A stretch of DNA of 64,000 bases. Source: Candidatus Obscuribacter phosphatis. Lineage in GTDB: Bacteria; Cyanobacteriota; Vampirovibrionia; Obscuribacterales; Obscuribacteraceae. The stretch spans positions 109,994 through 173,993 of the forward strand of contig MOYA01000005.1 in NCBI GenBank assembly GCA_001899315.1, given 5' to 3'. Shown piece by piece: positions 8,784 to 17,417 of this stretch (position 1 is the first letter of the stretch; each line of letters starts with the position of its first letter). The notes beneath the pieces are model-generated. The model was not told the DNA's origin. It saw only the letters and a program-made list of their open reading frames with translations, and made no database searches. The position numbers and the translations under genes were made by a program.

Positions 8784-10511
8784 TTATTTTTTCTGAGAAC
8801 GAGCCCAACTATCTTTCAAGGTGACAATGCGGTTGAAGACCAAATTGCCCGGCTTGCTGTCTTTGCTATCGGCGACGAAATAGCCCTGGCGCTCAAACTG
8901 AAAACGATCGCCCGGCTTGGACTCACCTAGACTACGTTCTACTCTGGCACCTTTGATGGTGACAAGCGCTTCCGGATTGATAGCCTTGAGAAACTCGCTG
9001 TCTTTACCTACAGGCGGCGCTTCCAGCGACAACAAGCGGTCATAAAGACGCACTTCCGCTTCCTGAGAATGAGCGGCATCGACCCAATGAATTGTTCCTT
9101 TCACTTTGCGACCAACCGGGTTGGCTCCAAGTGTTTCAGGGTCGTAGGTGCATCTCAGTTCGACAACATTACCGGCTTCGTCTTTAATTACGTCGGTGCA
9201 TGTAATGCAATAAGCATAACGCAAACGCACTTCCTTACCGGGTCCCAGTCGATAGAAATCTTTAGGAGGTTCAAGCATAAAGTCATCTTGCTCGATGAAA
9301 ATCTCGCGACTAAAGGGCACTGGACGCGAACCCTCCTTCGGCACATCATGGGGCCAATAAGAAGCATCCAACTCTTCAACTTTTCCTTCCGGATAATTCT
9401 CAATTACTACTTTCAAGGGTTTGAGAACCGCCATAACTCTTGGTGCCTTTTGGTTTAGATCATCGCGAATACAAAATTCAAGCTGCGCCATATCAACCGT
9501 GCTGTTTGCCTTAGCAACACCCACCATAGAGCAGAAATTACGAATAGACTCAGCGGTTATGCCACGGCGCCGCATACCGGCAATCGTCGGCAAGCGGGGA
9601 TCGTCCCAACCAGAAACATGCTTACCTTCCACCAATTCCAAGAGACGACGCTTGCTCATCACTGTGTAATTGAGATTGAGTCTGGCAAACTCATACTGCT
9701 TAGGACGGCTGGGAAACTTAGCAAAATCGATCAAGTTGTCTATAACCCAGTCGTATAGCTCTCTGTTGTTCTCAAACTCTAGAGTGCAGATACTATGGGT
9801 GATGCCTTCAATAGCATCCGAAATAGGATGGGCATAATCGTACATCGGATAAATGCACCATTTATCGCCGGTCATATGATGGGCAGTATGCCTGATGCGA
9901 TAAAGCATCGGGTCACGCATCTTCATATTGGCGGCGGACATATCTATCTTTGCTCTGAGAACATGCTCTCCGTCTTTAAACTCTCCCGCTCTCATTTTTC
10001 TAAAGAGGTCGAGATTCTCTTCTACAGAACGGTCGCGATAGGGGCTGTTCTTACCTGGCGTGGTGACTGTGCCGCGATACTCTTTTGTTTCGGCGTCAGA
10101 AAGACTGCACACATAGGCTTTTCCAGCACCAATTAGATGCTCGGCATATTCATACATCTTCTCAAAATAATCACTGGCATGATAAAGACCATCCCATTCA
10201 AAGCCCAGCCAGCGCACATCTTCCTGAATACCTTCTTCAAAAAGAGTGTCTTCTTTAGCCGGGTCGGTATCATCAAATCTTAGGTGACATCTACTTTTAC
10301 CAAGACGCTCTTTGTATTCGACGGCAAGCCCAAAGTTTAAGCAAATAGACTTAGCATGTCCGATATGCAAAAAGCCATTTGGCTCTGGAGGAAAACGTGT
10401 GATCACCTGGCTGTGACGCTGGGCTTCGAGGTCGTCATTGATTATGTCTCTGATGAAATCTGACCCTTTTGGGGTAGCCGGTGCGGAGGAATTCACGTTC
10501 TGTCCCTTCAT
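8784..10511 (-). CDS. glnS: Glutaminyl-tRNA synthetase
   Basis: This enzyme joins glutamine to tRNA-Gln in the cytoplasm. The 575-residue protein is close to the usual bacterial length (about 555). It has the class I signature HIGH (in [10 protein letters not shown]), the second signature VMSKRR, and the C-terminal beta-barrel region that reads the anticodon. A roughly 20-residue N-terminal extension precedes the catalytic core. Many bacteria, including most relatives of cyanobacteria, lack GlnRS and use Glu-tRNA amidation, so the gene may have been acquired by transfer. The matching tRNA-Gln lies convergently at its 3' end, which supports a functional pair. Confidence 0.96.
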   Translation of the reverse strand: MKGQNVNSSAPATPKGSDFIRDIINDDLEAQRHSQVITRFPPEPNGFLHIGHAKSICLNFGLAVEYKERLGKSRCHLRFDDTDPAKEDTLFEEGIQEDVRWLGFEWDGLYHASDYFEKMYEYAEHLIGAGKAYVCSLSDAETKEYRGTVTTPGKNSPYRDRSVEENLDLFRKMRAGEFKDGEHVLRAKIDMSAANMKMRDPMLYRIRHTAHHMTGDKWCIYPMYDYAHPISDAIEGITHSICTLEFENNRELYDWVIDNLIDFAKFPSRPKQYEFARLNLNYTVMSKRRLLELVEGKHVSGWDDPRLPTIAGMRRRGITAESIRNFCSMVGVAKANSTVDMAQLEFCIRDDLNQKAPRVMAVLKPLKVVIENYPEGKVEELDASYWPHDVPKEGSRPVPFSREIFIEQDDFMLEPPKDFYRLGPGKEVRLRYAYCITCTDVIKDEAGNVVELRCTYDPETLGANPVGRKVKGTIHWVDAAHSQEAEVRLYDRLLSLEAPPVGKDSEFLKAINPEALVTIKGARVERSLGESKPGDRFQFERQGYFVADSKDSKPGNLVFNRIVTLKDSWARSQKK

Positions 10512-10764
10512 AAAAGAAATCCTGAGTTGACTATTTTACTGCATGCCTTGAAAAGAACCGAGCCCAATGAAACTGTCAAAAGCCCCCGACTCTTGACAGA
10601 CGAGAAAAGCAGGCGCCAGTTGGCAATTTCATCAAACGGGTAAAGAATCATCTGCTTAACGCCTCTTCACGCTTGCAACTCCGAACAGGAGAGAGATTAG
10701 ACCGCATAAATATTCGGACTTTGGGGTAAGTCTCATTCAGGTGGTGGGCGCTGGGCGCTGTGAG

Positions 10765-11175
10765 ATGTACGAAGACGACGACCTTAGCTTTGAAAAAAAC
10801 TATAAGCAGCTTGAGTCGAGCCTCAAGCCAGGCTTGATTAAGTATGACCAAAAGCCTCTCTACAGCCCGGCGTCAAGTCGCGAAAAAGACCTTCTTATGC
10901 ATGAAAATCTGCATAATATCTCACTGCTAAGCAGCTTTCTCTTTACCAACCCCCTCGGCGTCAGCGCCCTGCTAACCACCGCAATCACTATCGCCGTCTG
11001 GGTCTACTCCTGGTTTTTGCCTACTGAAATCTACAAATTGCAAAAGCACTTTCTCGATTTACTTAGTCAAAATCCAATCCACGCCAGCATGATCATCATG
11101 GCCGCGCTCATTATCATTTTTGCTTGCGCACTCTTTATCACAGTCTTTACCCGTACAATTCGGGCGCAGAAATAG
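10765..11175 (+). CDS. Small two-helix membrane protein
   Basis: This 136-residue hypothetical protein has an acidic N-terminus (MYEDDD), a soluble N-terminal half, and two hydrophobic segments in the second half (one around GVSALLTTAITIAVWVYSWF, one around IIMAALIIIFACALF). The ATG at 10765 is chosen. A GTG 24 bases upstream is possible, and neither has a strong ribosome site. It lies divergent from glnS and 175 bases before the LysM gene. I recognise no family. Confidence 0.55.
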   Translation: MYEDDDLSFEKNYKQLESSLKPGLIKYDQKPLYSPASSREKDLLMHENLHNISLLSSFLFTNPLGVSALLTTAITIAVWVYSWFLPTEIYKLQKHFLDLLSQNPIHASMIIMAALIIIFACALFITVFTRTIRAQK

Positions 11176-11183
11176 GCGACCAG

Positions 11184-11219
11184 ACCGGCCACACCGACCA
11201 CACCGACCACACGGACCAC
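11184..11219 (+). repeat. Four tandem 9-bp units
   Basis: Four near-identical units run without gaps: ACCGGCCAC, ACCGACCAC twice, then ACGGACCAC. They lie in the short gap after the two-helix protein and before the LysM gene. No coding role is apparent. Confidence 0.8.
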
Positions 11220-11350
11220 ACATAGATATAGGCTGCAATAGCATTGGCAGCCGACCGAGCAAGAGTCTCTCAAAACAATCTGGAAACGGCCTAAGCAAAC
11301 CGTACAACCTGTCATACAGTAGTACTGGCATAGCACGGAGGTTTACTGCT

Positions 11351-12004
11351 GTGGGCAAAACTTTAGAATACCAAGAAACCAGCGAAGAAAGAGGCGAAGA
11401 CACAGTCACTCAAAAGCTGTTCGATGACTCTTATCAGATCTCGGTGAAACAATCCCCACTGGAAGCGAATCACAAAGAGACCATGGACCGCCTGGATCGC
11501 TTAGTAATTGTCGACCGGGGCGATAGCCTCTGGCGTATTGCCAAACAAAGCCTGGAAAAAGAGTATGCCGCCAGCGTGGCTGAAAATCCTATTTCTGATG
11601 CCGAAGTAAAGTCGAAGGTGAAAGAAATAGTGGCACTGAACAAAGAGCGCTATCCGTCTATTGGCGGTGCCGGGCATCCCATTTTCGAAGGACAGATCTT
11701 GCAGGTAAAGACTGAACCAAGCGAAGAAGAGAAACGACTAGCCAGACAAGAGTACTGCGCCTCTCTCGACTGGCAGCAAGCACCGGCAGGCAAAACCACC
11801 CATGTGGGTGAATGCCAAAAAGTAAAAGCAACAGCAAGTGCAAAAGTGATTGCCCATGAAGGCTCGGAAGTAATGGCCCAAAACGGTTCCTTTGTGCTGG
11901 CGCTCAAGGGGTCGAAAGTAAAGGCTCTGCATGGCTCTAGAGTGGCAAACTACGGCGGCGATGTCGAAGCCTGGAACGGAGCCATGGTTTTAGATGTGAA
12001 TTAG
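11351..12004 (+). CDS. LysM-domain protein
   Basis: This 217-residue protein contains a LysM-like segment at about residues 60-120 (VIVDRGDSLWRIAKQSL, then NKERYPSI and the closing GQILQV). LysM domains bind peptidoglycan or other N-acetylglucosamine polymers. The GTG at 11351 is preferred because GGAGG at 11337-11341 is ideally spaced; upstream codons in the same frame cross a low-complexity repeat. No signal peptide is evident, so it may act inside the cell or be exported another way. The C-terminal 60 residues are rich in short Val/Ala/Gly/Ser repeats (VKATASAKVIAHEGSEV) that look like a small beta-solenoid. A terminator follows. Confidence 0.7.
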   Translation: MGKTLEYQETSEERGEDTVTQKLFDDSYQISVKQSPLEANHKETMDRLDRLVIVDRGDSLWRIAKQSLEKEYAASVAENPISDAEVKSKVKEIVALNKERYPSIGGAGHPIFEGQILQVKTEPSEEEKRLARQEYCASLDWQQAPAGKTTHVGECQKVKATASAKVIAHEGSEVMAQNGSFVLALKGSKVKALHGSRVANYGGDVEAWNGAMVLDVN

Positions 12005-12044
12005 AACCTCAAAAGCCAGAGCAAACTACCAACCCAAATCTAAA

Positions 12045-12076
12045 GAAGCCACGCAACAAGCGTGGCTTCTTTTTTT
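12045..12076 (+). terminator. Rho-independent terminator after the LysM gene
   Basis: A 10-bp perfect stem (GAAGCCACGC/GCGTGGCTTC) with loop AACAA is followed by a seven-T run. Confidence 0.9.
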
Positions 12077-12469
12077 AGCTGCACTAGTTGCCGCAGCAAA
12101 GCTTTACTTCTGCAGACGATACAAAGCTCAAGACGAGAGACAGTGAAAGTGTAACCAGCCGACCTTGGTCTTTATCTCTGCAAAAAACATGCAAGCGAAC
12201 TCTTAAGCGAAGCAGTCAAAACCGCTAAGACGCCTCTTTCCAGGCACCTAAGCCTTATCGCGCCATGCTTCACTTTGCTTCAAATTAGTTGGTACTTCAA
12301 GCTCGTCAGTCGCTAAAACTTAAGCACTATCTGTTTTTCCCAATCCACACGAGAACCACCGCCAAACCGCTAAAGCATTAGCAAATCAATCTATTGAAAT
12401 GGAATTCGAAGCGACTTAGTCGTCGGAACAATTACAGATAGAATCCAACTAAATAACTTCAGGACAAAT
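12077..12469. other. Intergenic region upstream of the secreted repeat-protein genes
   Basis: About 390 bases without a gene. It must hold the promoter of the 12470 operon, but I see no clear consensus promoter, operator or RNA structure. Confidence 0.4.
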
Positions 12470-13186
12470 ATGAAAAACAAGTTGAATAGCGGCTTAGGCA
12501 GCCTTGCTCTTAGCGCAATCTTAGTCATCTTCGCCACCTACGCTAGCCCAGCGACAGCAGGAGGCTACGACAGCTATACCCCGCCCACAGGCGGCGTAAG
12601 CAATCAGAGCAGCAACACCAACATCAGTCAGATGAATGGGCAGCTAGGGCAAGACCAGAGCCAGGTCAACGATAGTCATAATACCGCCATCGCCGCCCCC
12701 CAACTTGGTCAGGGACAAGAGCAAAATCAATTGCAGCAAAACCTTGCTACAGGCGGCGCCCTTAACGTTGACAGCCATGATCGAGTAACAAATAAGTCTT
12801 ACACCACCTTTGGTCCGCCGGCCAATGCCTTTCGCAGCGGCGATTGTGCCGGCACCGCCGACGGTTTCTCGCTCTATACATATTTAGGCGGCATCGGTTA
12901 CTCCCACGCTCCTGAAAGCATGCCATGTCGTATGCAGCAACAGATTCAGTTGACTTGCGGTGTTGCCAACACTCTTGTGCAAACAGGCACAGTGCTGGCT
13001 CAGAACAATCAACTCAATCAGACCGGCTTTCGCATTCTTACCCGCGCCATTGAAGCCCTAGACCAATGCATCATTCAACTGAAAGGTGCGCCCTTAGCTG
13101 TAGAGTTGGCTCAAAACTACGGCAAGACCTATGGCACCGCCCCAATCACCTCCCAAACCCTACATAGAGACGATCAGCGACACTAA
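12470..13186 (+). CDS. Secreted Gln/Asn-rich protein
   Basis: This 238-residue protein starts with a clear signal peptide (cleavage expected after ASPATA, near residue 30). The first mature half is low-complexity and rich in Gln, Asn and Ser, with scattered QxGQxQ and QLGQ motifs. The second half is more globular and contains four cysteines that could form disulfides (in SGDC, MPC, LTC and DQC). It lies 80 bases before the curlin-like repeat protein and shares its export signal and Gln/Asn bias, so the two are probably made and used together. I recognise no family; a role as nucleator, chaperone or minor subunit is conjecture. Confidence 0.7.
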   Translation: MKNKLNSGLGSLALSAILVIFATYASPATAGGYDSYTPPTGGVSNQSSNTNISQMNGQLGQDQSQVNDSHNTAIAAPQLGQGQEQNQLQQNLATGGALNVDSHDRVTNKSYTTFGPPANAFRSGDCAGTADGFSLYTYLGGIGYSHAPESMPCRMQQQIQLTCGVANTLVQTGTVLAQNNQLNQTGFRILTRAIEALDQCIIQLKGAPLAVELAQNYGKTYGTAPITSQTLHRDDQRH

Positions 13187-13266
13187 TCTAAATCAAGTAA
13201 AGGCCCAAGATACTCGGAACAAATACCGAAGTCAGAACCAAAACTCAAAAACAAAAGAGACCAAAT

Positions 13267-13902
13267 ATGAACAAAACAAACAAAACTGCAATGATCCAAG
13301 TAATCGCTCTGACACTGGCTTTCCTTGCCACACCCAGCTTGGCCTGGCAGGTTCCTGGCGCAAACTTTGTCGATCAGTCTCAGCTAAGCCGGCAGACAGG
13401 CGGCTTTAACGACGCCTCGCAAGCCCAGAAGACTCAACAGTTTGGCGGTTTCAACGATGCCAGCCAGGGTCAGTGGAACAAGCAATTTGGCGGCTTCAAC
13501 GACGCCACTCAGGGTCAGTGGAACCAACAGAGCGGGCACGTTAACGACGCCAGCCAAGGTCAGTGGAACAAGCAATTTGGCAGCTTCAACGATGCCACTC
13601 AAGGTCAATGGAACCAACAGAGCGGGCGCTTTAACGACGCCACTCAAGGTCAATGGAACCAACAGAGCGGGCACGTTAACGACGCCAGCCAAGGTCAGTG
13701 GAACAAGCAATTTGGCAGCTTCAACGACGCCACTCAGGGTCAATGGAACCAACAGAGCGGACATAACAATCAAGCCGAACAAGGTCAGTTCAATTTCCAG
13801 TCGGGTTCTCACAACAACTACAGCGGCAACCAGTTTAGTCAACAGACCGGTGCGAACAACAGCTCTCTGCAAATTCAAGAGAGCATTCAGATTAGCCACT
13901 AA
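13267..13902 (+). CDS. Secreted curlin-like tandem-repeat protein
   Basis: This 211-residue protein has a signal peptide (likely cleavage after TPSLA, residue 26). From residue 43 to 192 it is ten repeats of exactly 15 residues, followed by a partial eleventh. The unit consensus is Q-[FST]-G-x-x-N-D-A-[ST]-Q-G-Q-W-N-[KQ]. Within it, Q-x-G-x2-N-x-A-x3-Q matches the core of curlin repeats of CsgA-type amyloid subunits, whose units are longer (about 22 residues). A Trp recurs in seven of the middle repeats, and the last units are more degenerate. A beta-solenoid or amyloid fibre subunit on the surface is a reasonable inference. No CsgG, CsgB or CsgF homolog is seen in the window. Confidence 0.75.
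   Translation: MNKTNKTAMIQVIALTLAFLATPSLAWQVPGANFVDQSQLSRQTGGFNDASQAQKTQQFGGFNDASQGQWNKQFGGFNDATQGQWNQQSGHVNDASQGQWNKQFGSFNDATQGQWNQQSGRFNDATQGQWNQQSGHVNDASQGQWNKQFGSFNDATQGQWNQQSGHNNQAEQGQFNFQSGSHNNYSGNQFSQQTGANNSSLQIQESIQISH
13393..13842 (+). repeat. 45-bp coding tandem repeat, ten copies
   Basis: Ten in-frame copies of a 45-bp unit encode the 15-residue repeat. Several copies are almost identical in DNA (for example the 'Q..G.FNDATQGQWNQ' units), which points to recent expansion or gene conversion. The last two or three have diverged. Confidence 0.9.
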
Positions 13903-13937
13903 TTTTTAGGCTAACTGCCAACTCTAATTAACTAACA

Positions 13938-13976
13938 GCGAACCGGACGGTCATTTACTGTCCGGTTCGCATTTTT
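13938..13976 (+). terminator. Rho-independent terminator after the curlin-like gene
   Basis: An 11-bp perfect stem (GCGAACCGGAC at 13938-13948, GTCCGGTTCGC at 13960-13970) is followed by A and five Ts. Confidence 0.9.
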
Positions 13977-14003
13977 ATCTTTAAACCAAAGTGAAGCCAC
14001 CTG

Positions 14004-14357
14004 ATGAACCTAAATGCAACAATTGATCTGGACCGCAATCAGACTGTCGCTCTTCTGGCTAAAGCCCTAGCCAAACGTCAAATTGAAATCATTGATACGC
14101 CTGTATTTATTCAAAGAGGTCAACGAAAACAACACATAAAGATGGAAGTCACCGCCAAGGACAACCAAAGAGGCCTGGTCGAAAAGCTAACAATAGATAG
14201 CGACCAAATCAAGACACTTCTGCGGGAGTCCTTGAACGAGTGCCCTTACGACGTGGTACGCCCCTTTGTTCAGCTTACTTTAGAGTCTCCGGCTCTACGC
14301 GCGCAAGCAAGCGAGGTCTTCGCCAAAGTTTTCATCAGGCTGGCATTATCGGCATAA
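14004..14357 (+). CDS. Hypothetical small soluble protein
   Basis: A 117-residue protein with no signal peptide or membrane segment; mixed alpha/beta composition. It begins 27 bases after a terminator, with no strong ribosome site, and is followed by its own terminator. I recognise no domain. Its codon use resembles that of its neighbours, and the frame is open over the whole interval. Confidence 0.6.
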   Translation: MNLNATIDLDRNQTVALLAKALAKRQIEIIDTPVFIQRGQRKQHIKMEVTAKDNQRGLVEKLTIDSDQIKTLLRESLNECPYDVVRPFVQLTLESPALRAQASEVFAKVFIRLALSA

Positions 14358-14376
14358 AGCAGGAAGCAACAGCAGC

Positions 14377-14404
14377 AAAGAGGAACTCTAGAGAGTTCCT
14401 CTTT
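14377..14404 (+). terminator. Terminator hairpin between convergent genes
   Basis: A perfect 12-bp stem (AAAGAGGAACTC/GAGTTCCTCTTT) has a TAGA loop. Because the stem ends are A- and T-rich it could work in both directions, serving the 14004 gene and the convergent 14455 gene. Confidence 0.75.
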
Positions 14405-14454
14405 CACTACTAAAAAAATCGCCGCTCTCTACTATCACTTTTAATACCAAAAAT

Positions 14455-15201
14455 CTACCAGAGGCCTTCTTCTTTCAGCTCTTCTTCCAATCTTTCATAC
14501 TCTGCCGAACCGATAGTCCATAGAAAGCTTTGTATGTCGTGAAAGTCTTTAGGCTGCAAGTCGGCTATGGCATTAGATACCAAGCCGGCAAAAGTCAAAA
14601 GACTGTCATAAGTGGTGAAATTGACCGAGGCGGTATAGTCGAGATCAAAATCAAGAGCGAGGGCAGCCGCTTTCATTGCTGTAGGTTTGAGAATTATGAA
14701 ATTCTTCGGCTGCGCGATAAAGGGAAAGAAAGTCGCCACAGGCCAGGAAAGAATGCGCGATTGGCGCACCGGCATCTCGGAAAGGTTGACTATCCACTGA
14801 GCGAAGCGCTCACGCAGAGGCGCCTTTGTATAGAGCAAAGCAAAGAGACCTTCGGCAAATAGTTGAGCCCCTCTAGGGCTTCTTACACCGTCTCTTAATG
14901 CCATTTTTTGAAAAGAAAAAATGAAGTTGGTTTTTCCTTCCACCTGTAAGGCTCTATTTGCGATCTCGCTATAGTCACCGCTGCGCAATAGCGCTTGGCA
15001 CTTACTCTTGCTCAGATGCTCCATAAAGAGCTCATGCGCCTTCCACTTATATGTCCGCTCCCAAGCGATATAGCGCTCATCAGCAAACCCCTGGGGAAAG
15101 AACTTAAGAAACCTCGCTTTGTGCTTTTTGAGTGCGCCTAGGTTTATTTGTTCTTTCTTCTGCTTAGTCGGAACATTAGGCTTAGCAGGGCTCCTACTCA
15201 A
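14455..15201 (-). CDS. Conserved-type hypothetical protein
   Basis: This 248-residue soluble protein has a basic N-terminus (about 30 residues) and then a compact globular body rich in aromatic residues. Notable segments are FADERYIAWERTYKWKAHE (about 42-60), MALRDGVRSPRGAQLFAEGL, WPVATFFPFIAQP and the C-terminal KDFHDIQSFLWTIGS. These read like conserved motifs of a real family, but I cannot name one or propose a reaction. It is transcribed alone, convergent with the 14004 gene. Confidence 0.7.
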   Translation of the reverse strand: MSRSPAKPNVPTKQKKEQINLGALKKHKARFLKFFPQGFADERYIAWERTYKWKAHELFMEHLSKSKCQALLRSGDYSEIANRALQVEGKTNFIFSFQKMALRDGVRSPRGAQLFAEGLFALLYTKAPLRERFAQWIVNLSEMPVRQSRILSWPVATFFPFIAQPKNFIILKPTAMKAAALALDFDLDYTASVNFTTYDSLLTFAGLVSNAIADLQPKDFHDIQSFLWTIGSAEYERLEEELKEEGLW

Positions 15202-15659
15202 AACCGATCTCCTTTGCTATGGCTTCCTTTCTAATATGGTACCCAAATCATGGAAAACCAGAACCAAATCAAGACCTAAATCTAGCTCGACAAGAGGCCG
15301 CCTCGGCAAGCAAGCAAGAGACAATTCAATCGGCGCGAAGCTATAAATTGCCGCCTTAGCGCATGATTGAAAGCGAAGCTATCGAGTTCTCTACTTTCCA
15401 GATCTTGTAAAGCGAAACCAGAGGCGCAATAGCGCAATCACTAAGAAATACTTAGGGCAAAAGCGCCTATTGCAGCCACATTTAAGAACATAGTCAAATG
15501 AAAACATCTGTTTCTCCATCAGCCAAAGCCAAGCACAAGCTTTTCTAAATAGCGAATGTCCGATTCTTCCAAATAAGTCTTCCGCTTTCGAGTGGAAGAA
15601 GCTTTTGCGTGCAGAAACAGTGAAACTCCATCAAACTTACCCTTAGACTCAAGACAACT
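15202..15659. other. Intergenic region, no gene seen
   Basis: About 460 bases between divergent genes. I see no RNA gene, repeat or clear promoter; it must contain start signals for both flanking genes. Confidence 0.4.
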
Positions 15660-16298
15660 ATGAACTTCGACAATATCAAAACCCACATTCTCCGCGGCGC
15701 CGGCTTGTTCTTTCCATTCGCCGCCATCATATACGGTTTCAATTTAGCTCTCAGTATCGCCGACGGCTGGTTCGGTAGTATCGTTGCCGCTGTCTGGTCG
15801 AGGATTTTTCCCAGTGCCCCGGTGCCACTGCATAGCCCCATACTAAGTCTCACCTTCATGCTCTTGCTGCTCTACTCCATCAGCCTTGTCGTTTCTTGGA
15901 AGCTGGGGCGCATCTTCTTCAACTGGCTTGAGGCGCGCATCTACAACATACGCGGTCTTGGTCAGATCTATGGTTCGCTGCGTAAAGGCATTGACATGGT
16001 GGCAAATTCAGACCACAAGCAAAGCTTCAAACGGGTTGTGATGGTGCCCTTCACGGCAGGCAAAGGCAAAACAATTGCCTTCGTCACCAATGAAATAGTC
16101 GACTCGATCTCTCAGCAGGTCTATGTCGTGGTCATGATTCCCACACCACCAAATCCGATTAGCGGGCTCGAGGTCTACTTTCCCAAAGAAGAAGTTGTAG
16201 AGACCGACCTGACCATCGACCAGGCTCTGCAAATGTGCATGACATTGGGCATTGCTGCACCAGCTTCTCTACCGTTGAGCCAAGCAGCAAAGAACTAG
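15660..16298 (+). CDS. DUF502 family membrane protein
   Basis: This 212-residue protein has two N-terminal membrane helices (about residues 12-35 and 60-85) followed by a soluble domain. Typical DUF502 features are the LGRIFFNWLEARI segment after the second helix, RVVMVPF, IAFVTNE, and IPTPPNPISG near residue 160. The family is widespread in bacteria and plants and of unsettled function, with suggestions of a role in membrane trafficking or stress. No strong ribosome site is visible before the ATG. It heads a run of three small + strand genes. Confidence 0.85.
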   Translation: MNFDNIKTHILRGAGLFFPFAAIIYGFNLALSIADGWFGSIVAAVWSRIFPSAPVPLHSPILSLTFMLLLLYSISLVVSWKLGRIFFNWLEARIYNIRGLGQIYGSLRKGIDMVANSDHKQSFKRVVMVPFTAGKGKTIAFVTNEIVDSISQQVYVVVMIPTPPNPISGLEVYFPKEEVVETDLTIDQALQMCMTLGIAAPASLPLSQAAKN

Positions 16299-16354
16299 AA
16301 ACTAGAACTTTCAGCAAACCTCAGTGACAATTTCAATTAATCAAAAGGTTTTAA

Positions 16355-16702
16355 ATGACAGAAAGCAAAATTAGCCCCATCGCCATCGAGGCAAACGCAC
16401 CAGCCCTTCAAACACTGGCAGCAAGACTAAAAGCATTGGAGCAAAGCGGTCACAGCACTCACTGCTTTGATGCCGGCTATTATGTCGGACTCTTCCGTGC
16501 AGTCTTGCCAATTAGGCAAATCTGTCTAAACATGCCGAAAATCACAAACAACCTCAACGAAGGCCGGGCGCTTGACCTAAGCGGGGCACGCAGCATCTGT
16601 CTTGAATACTTAAGAGTAACCGACTGCAAAGGACCGGTCGCCGAAATGGTTCTAGATTTGCTCGACCTTACCTCAGCCTTTAACACCGACGAACAAAAAT
16701 AA
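16355..16702 (+). CDS. Hypothetical small helical protein
   Basis: A 115-residue soluble protein with predicted mostly helical content and four cysteines. No signal peptide, membrane helix or known domain. It lies 56 bases after the DUF502 gene and 14 bases before a small membrane protein gene, so co-transcription is likely. Confidence 0.6.
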   Translation: MTESKISPIAIEANAPALQTLAARLKALEQSGHSTHCFDAGYYVGLFRAVLPIRQICLNMPKITNNLNEGRALDLSGARSICLEYLRVTDCKGPVAEMVLDLLDLTSAFNTDEQK

Positions 16703-16716
16703 TCACGGAGCCTCCC

Positions 16717-17031
16717 ATGATCACCGCAACCACAATCATCACAATCATTGCCATAATCATTTTGGTCTTGTTTCTGGTCTTTTTCGCCTGCAGGCGCGTC
16801 GCCAAAAGTCGCCGCCAGAATAGCTCCGGCAGTCACTTCTCTAGCAGTGGCTCGGCCTCCGGCGCCAACAAAGATTCATCAGATAATGCAAGCGGCTTCT
16901 TAGCCGGACTCTTCGATTCGGACGGCTCAAGCTCGAAGAGCAATCACAGCGGAGGCAGTTCTTGCAGCGGCGGCAGTTCTTGCGGCGGCGGCAGCTCTTG
17001 CGGTGGTGGTAGCTCTTGCGGTGGTGACTAA
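16717..17031 (+). CDS. Small membrane protein with Gly/Ser/Cys repeat tail
   Basis: This 104-residue protein has one N-terminal membrane helix (about residues 3-24), a basic patch, a Ser/Gly-rich linker, and a C-terminal tail with five GGSSC-type units containing four evenly spaced cysteines. Similar Gly/Cys-rich tails occur on several uncharacterised bacterial membrane proteins. A metal-binding or cross-linking role is possible. The start ATG follows the weak ribosome site GGAG. It ends the three-gene run. Confidence 0.7.
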   Translation: MITATTIITIIAIIILVLFLVFFACRRVAKSRRQNSSGSHFSSSGSASGANKDSSDNASGFLAGLFDSDGSSSKSNHSGGSSCSGGSSCGGGSSCGGGSSCGGD

Positions 17032-17417
17032 TATCTCACAAGCAGCGACTAATGTCTCACGAGAGACGACGAAAGCGGCCTAAACGGCAATTTTCGCCAC
17101 AACTCCGACACAACTACAATCGGCTTGTTATGCCCACCTCCATAATTTTATCCAAGCAGAAAGCCTACTATCTACGGGGCTGACGATGGTATCACCGGCG
17201 ATTCTAGGAGAGATTAAAAAGAGTTCCTATTGACATCACCTTAAGGCGAACCAATAATGAGGCTCATCTAATTCAGCTGGAGCTGAAACAATCTGCGGAG
17301 CGCCACCCCGAAGTATCCCCGGCGCTTCGCAGACCGGCCCTTGAAAAATTCGGAAGTGAAACAGTTCGCCTAAAGCGAATAGTTTTACTGCGCTTGCTGC
17401 GCCATAAGGAGGTTAGG
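17032..17417. other. Intergenic region with a leader hairpin
   Basis: About 385 bases without a gene. It contains a 13-bp stem at 17292-17333 (TCTGCGGAGCGCC with GGCGCTTCGCAGA, one G-T pair) with no T-run, and a weaker hairpin just upstream of the HAD gene (TTCGC-CTAAA-GCGAA at about 17367-17381). These may be 5' UTR structures of the next gene. Confidence 0.5.

Noticed and set aside
13384-13899. Repetitive frames in other phases across the curlin-like gene
   Set aside because: They come from the 45-bp period; only the + frame beginning at 13267 has a signal peptide and the curlin-type motif.
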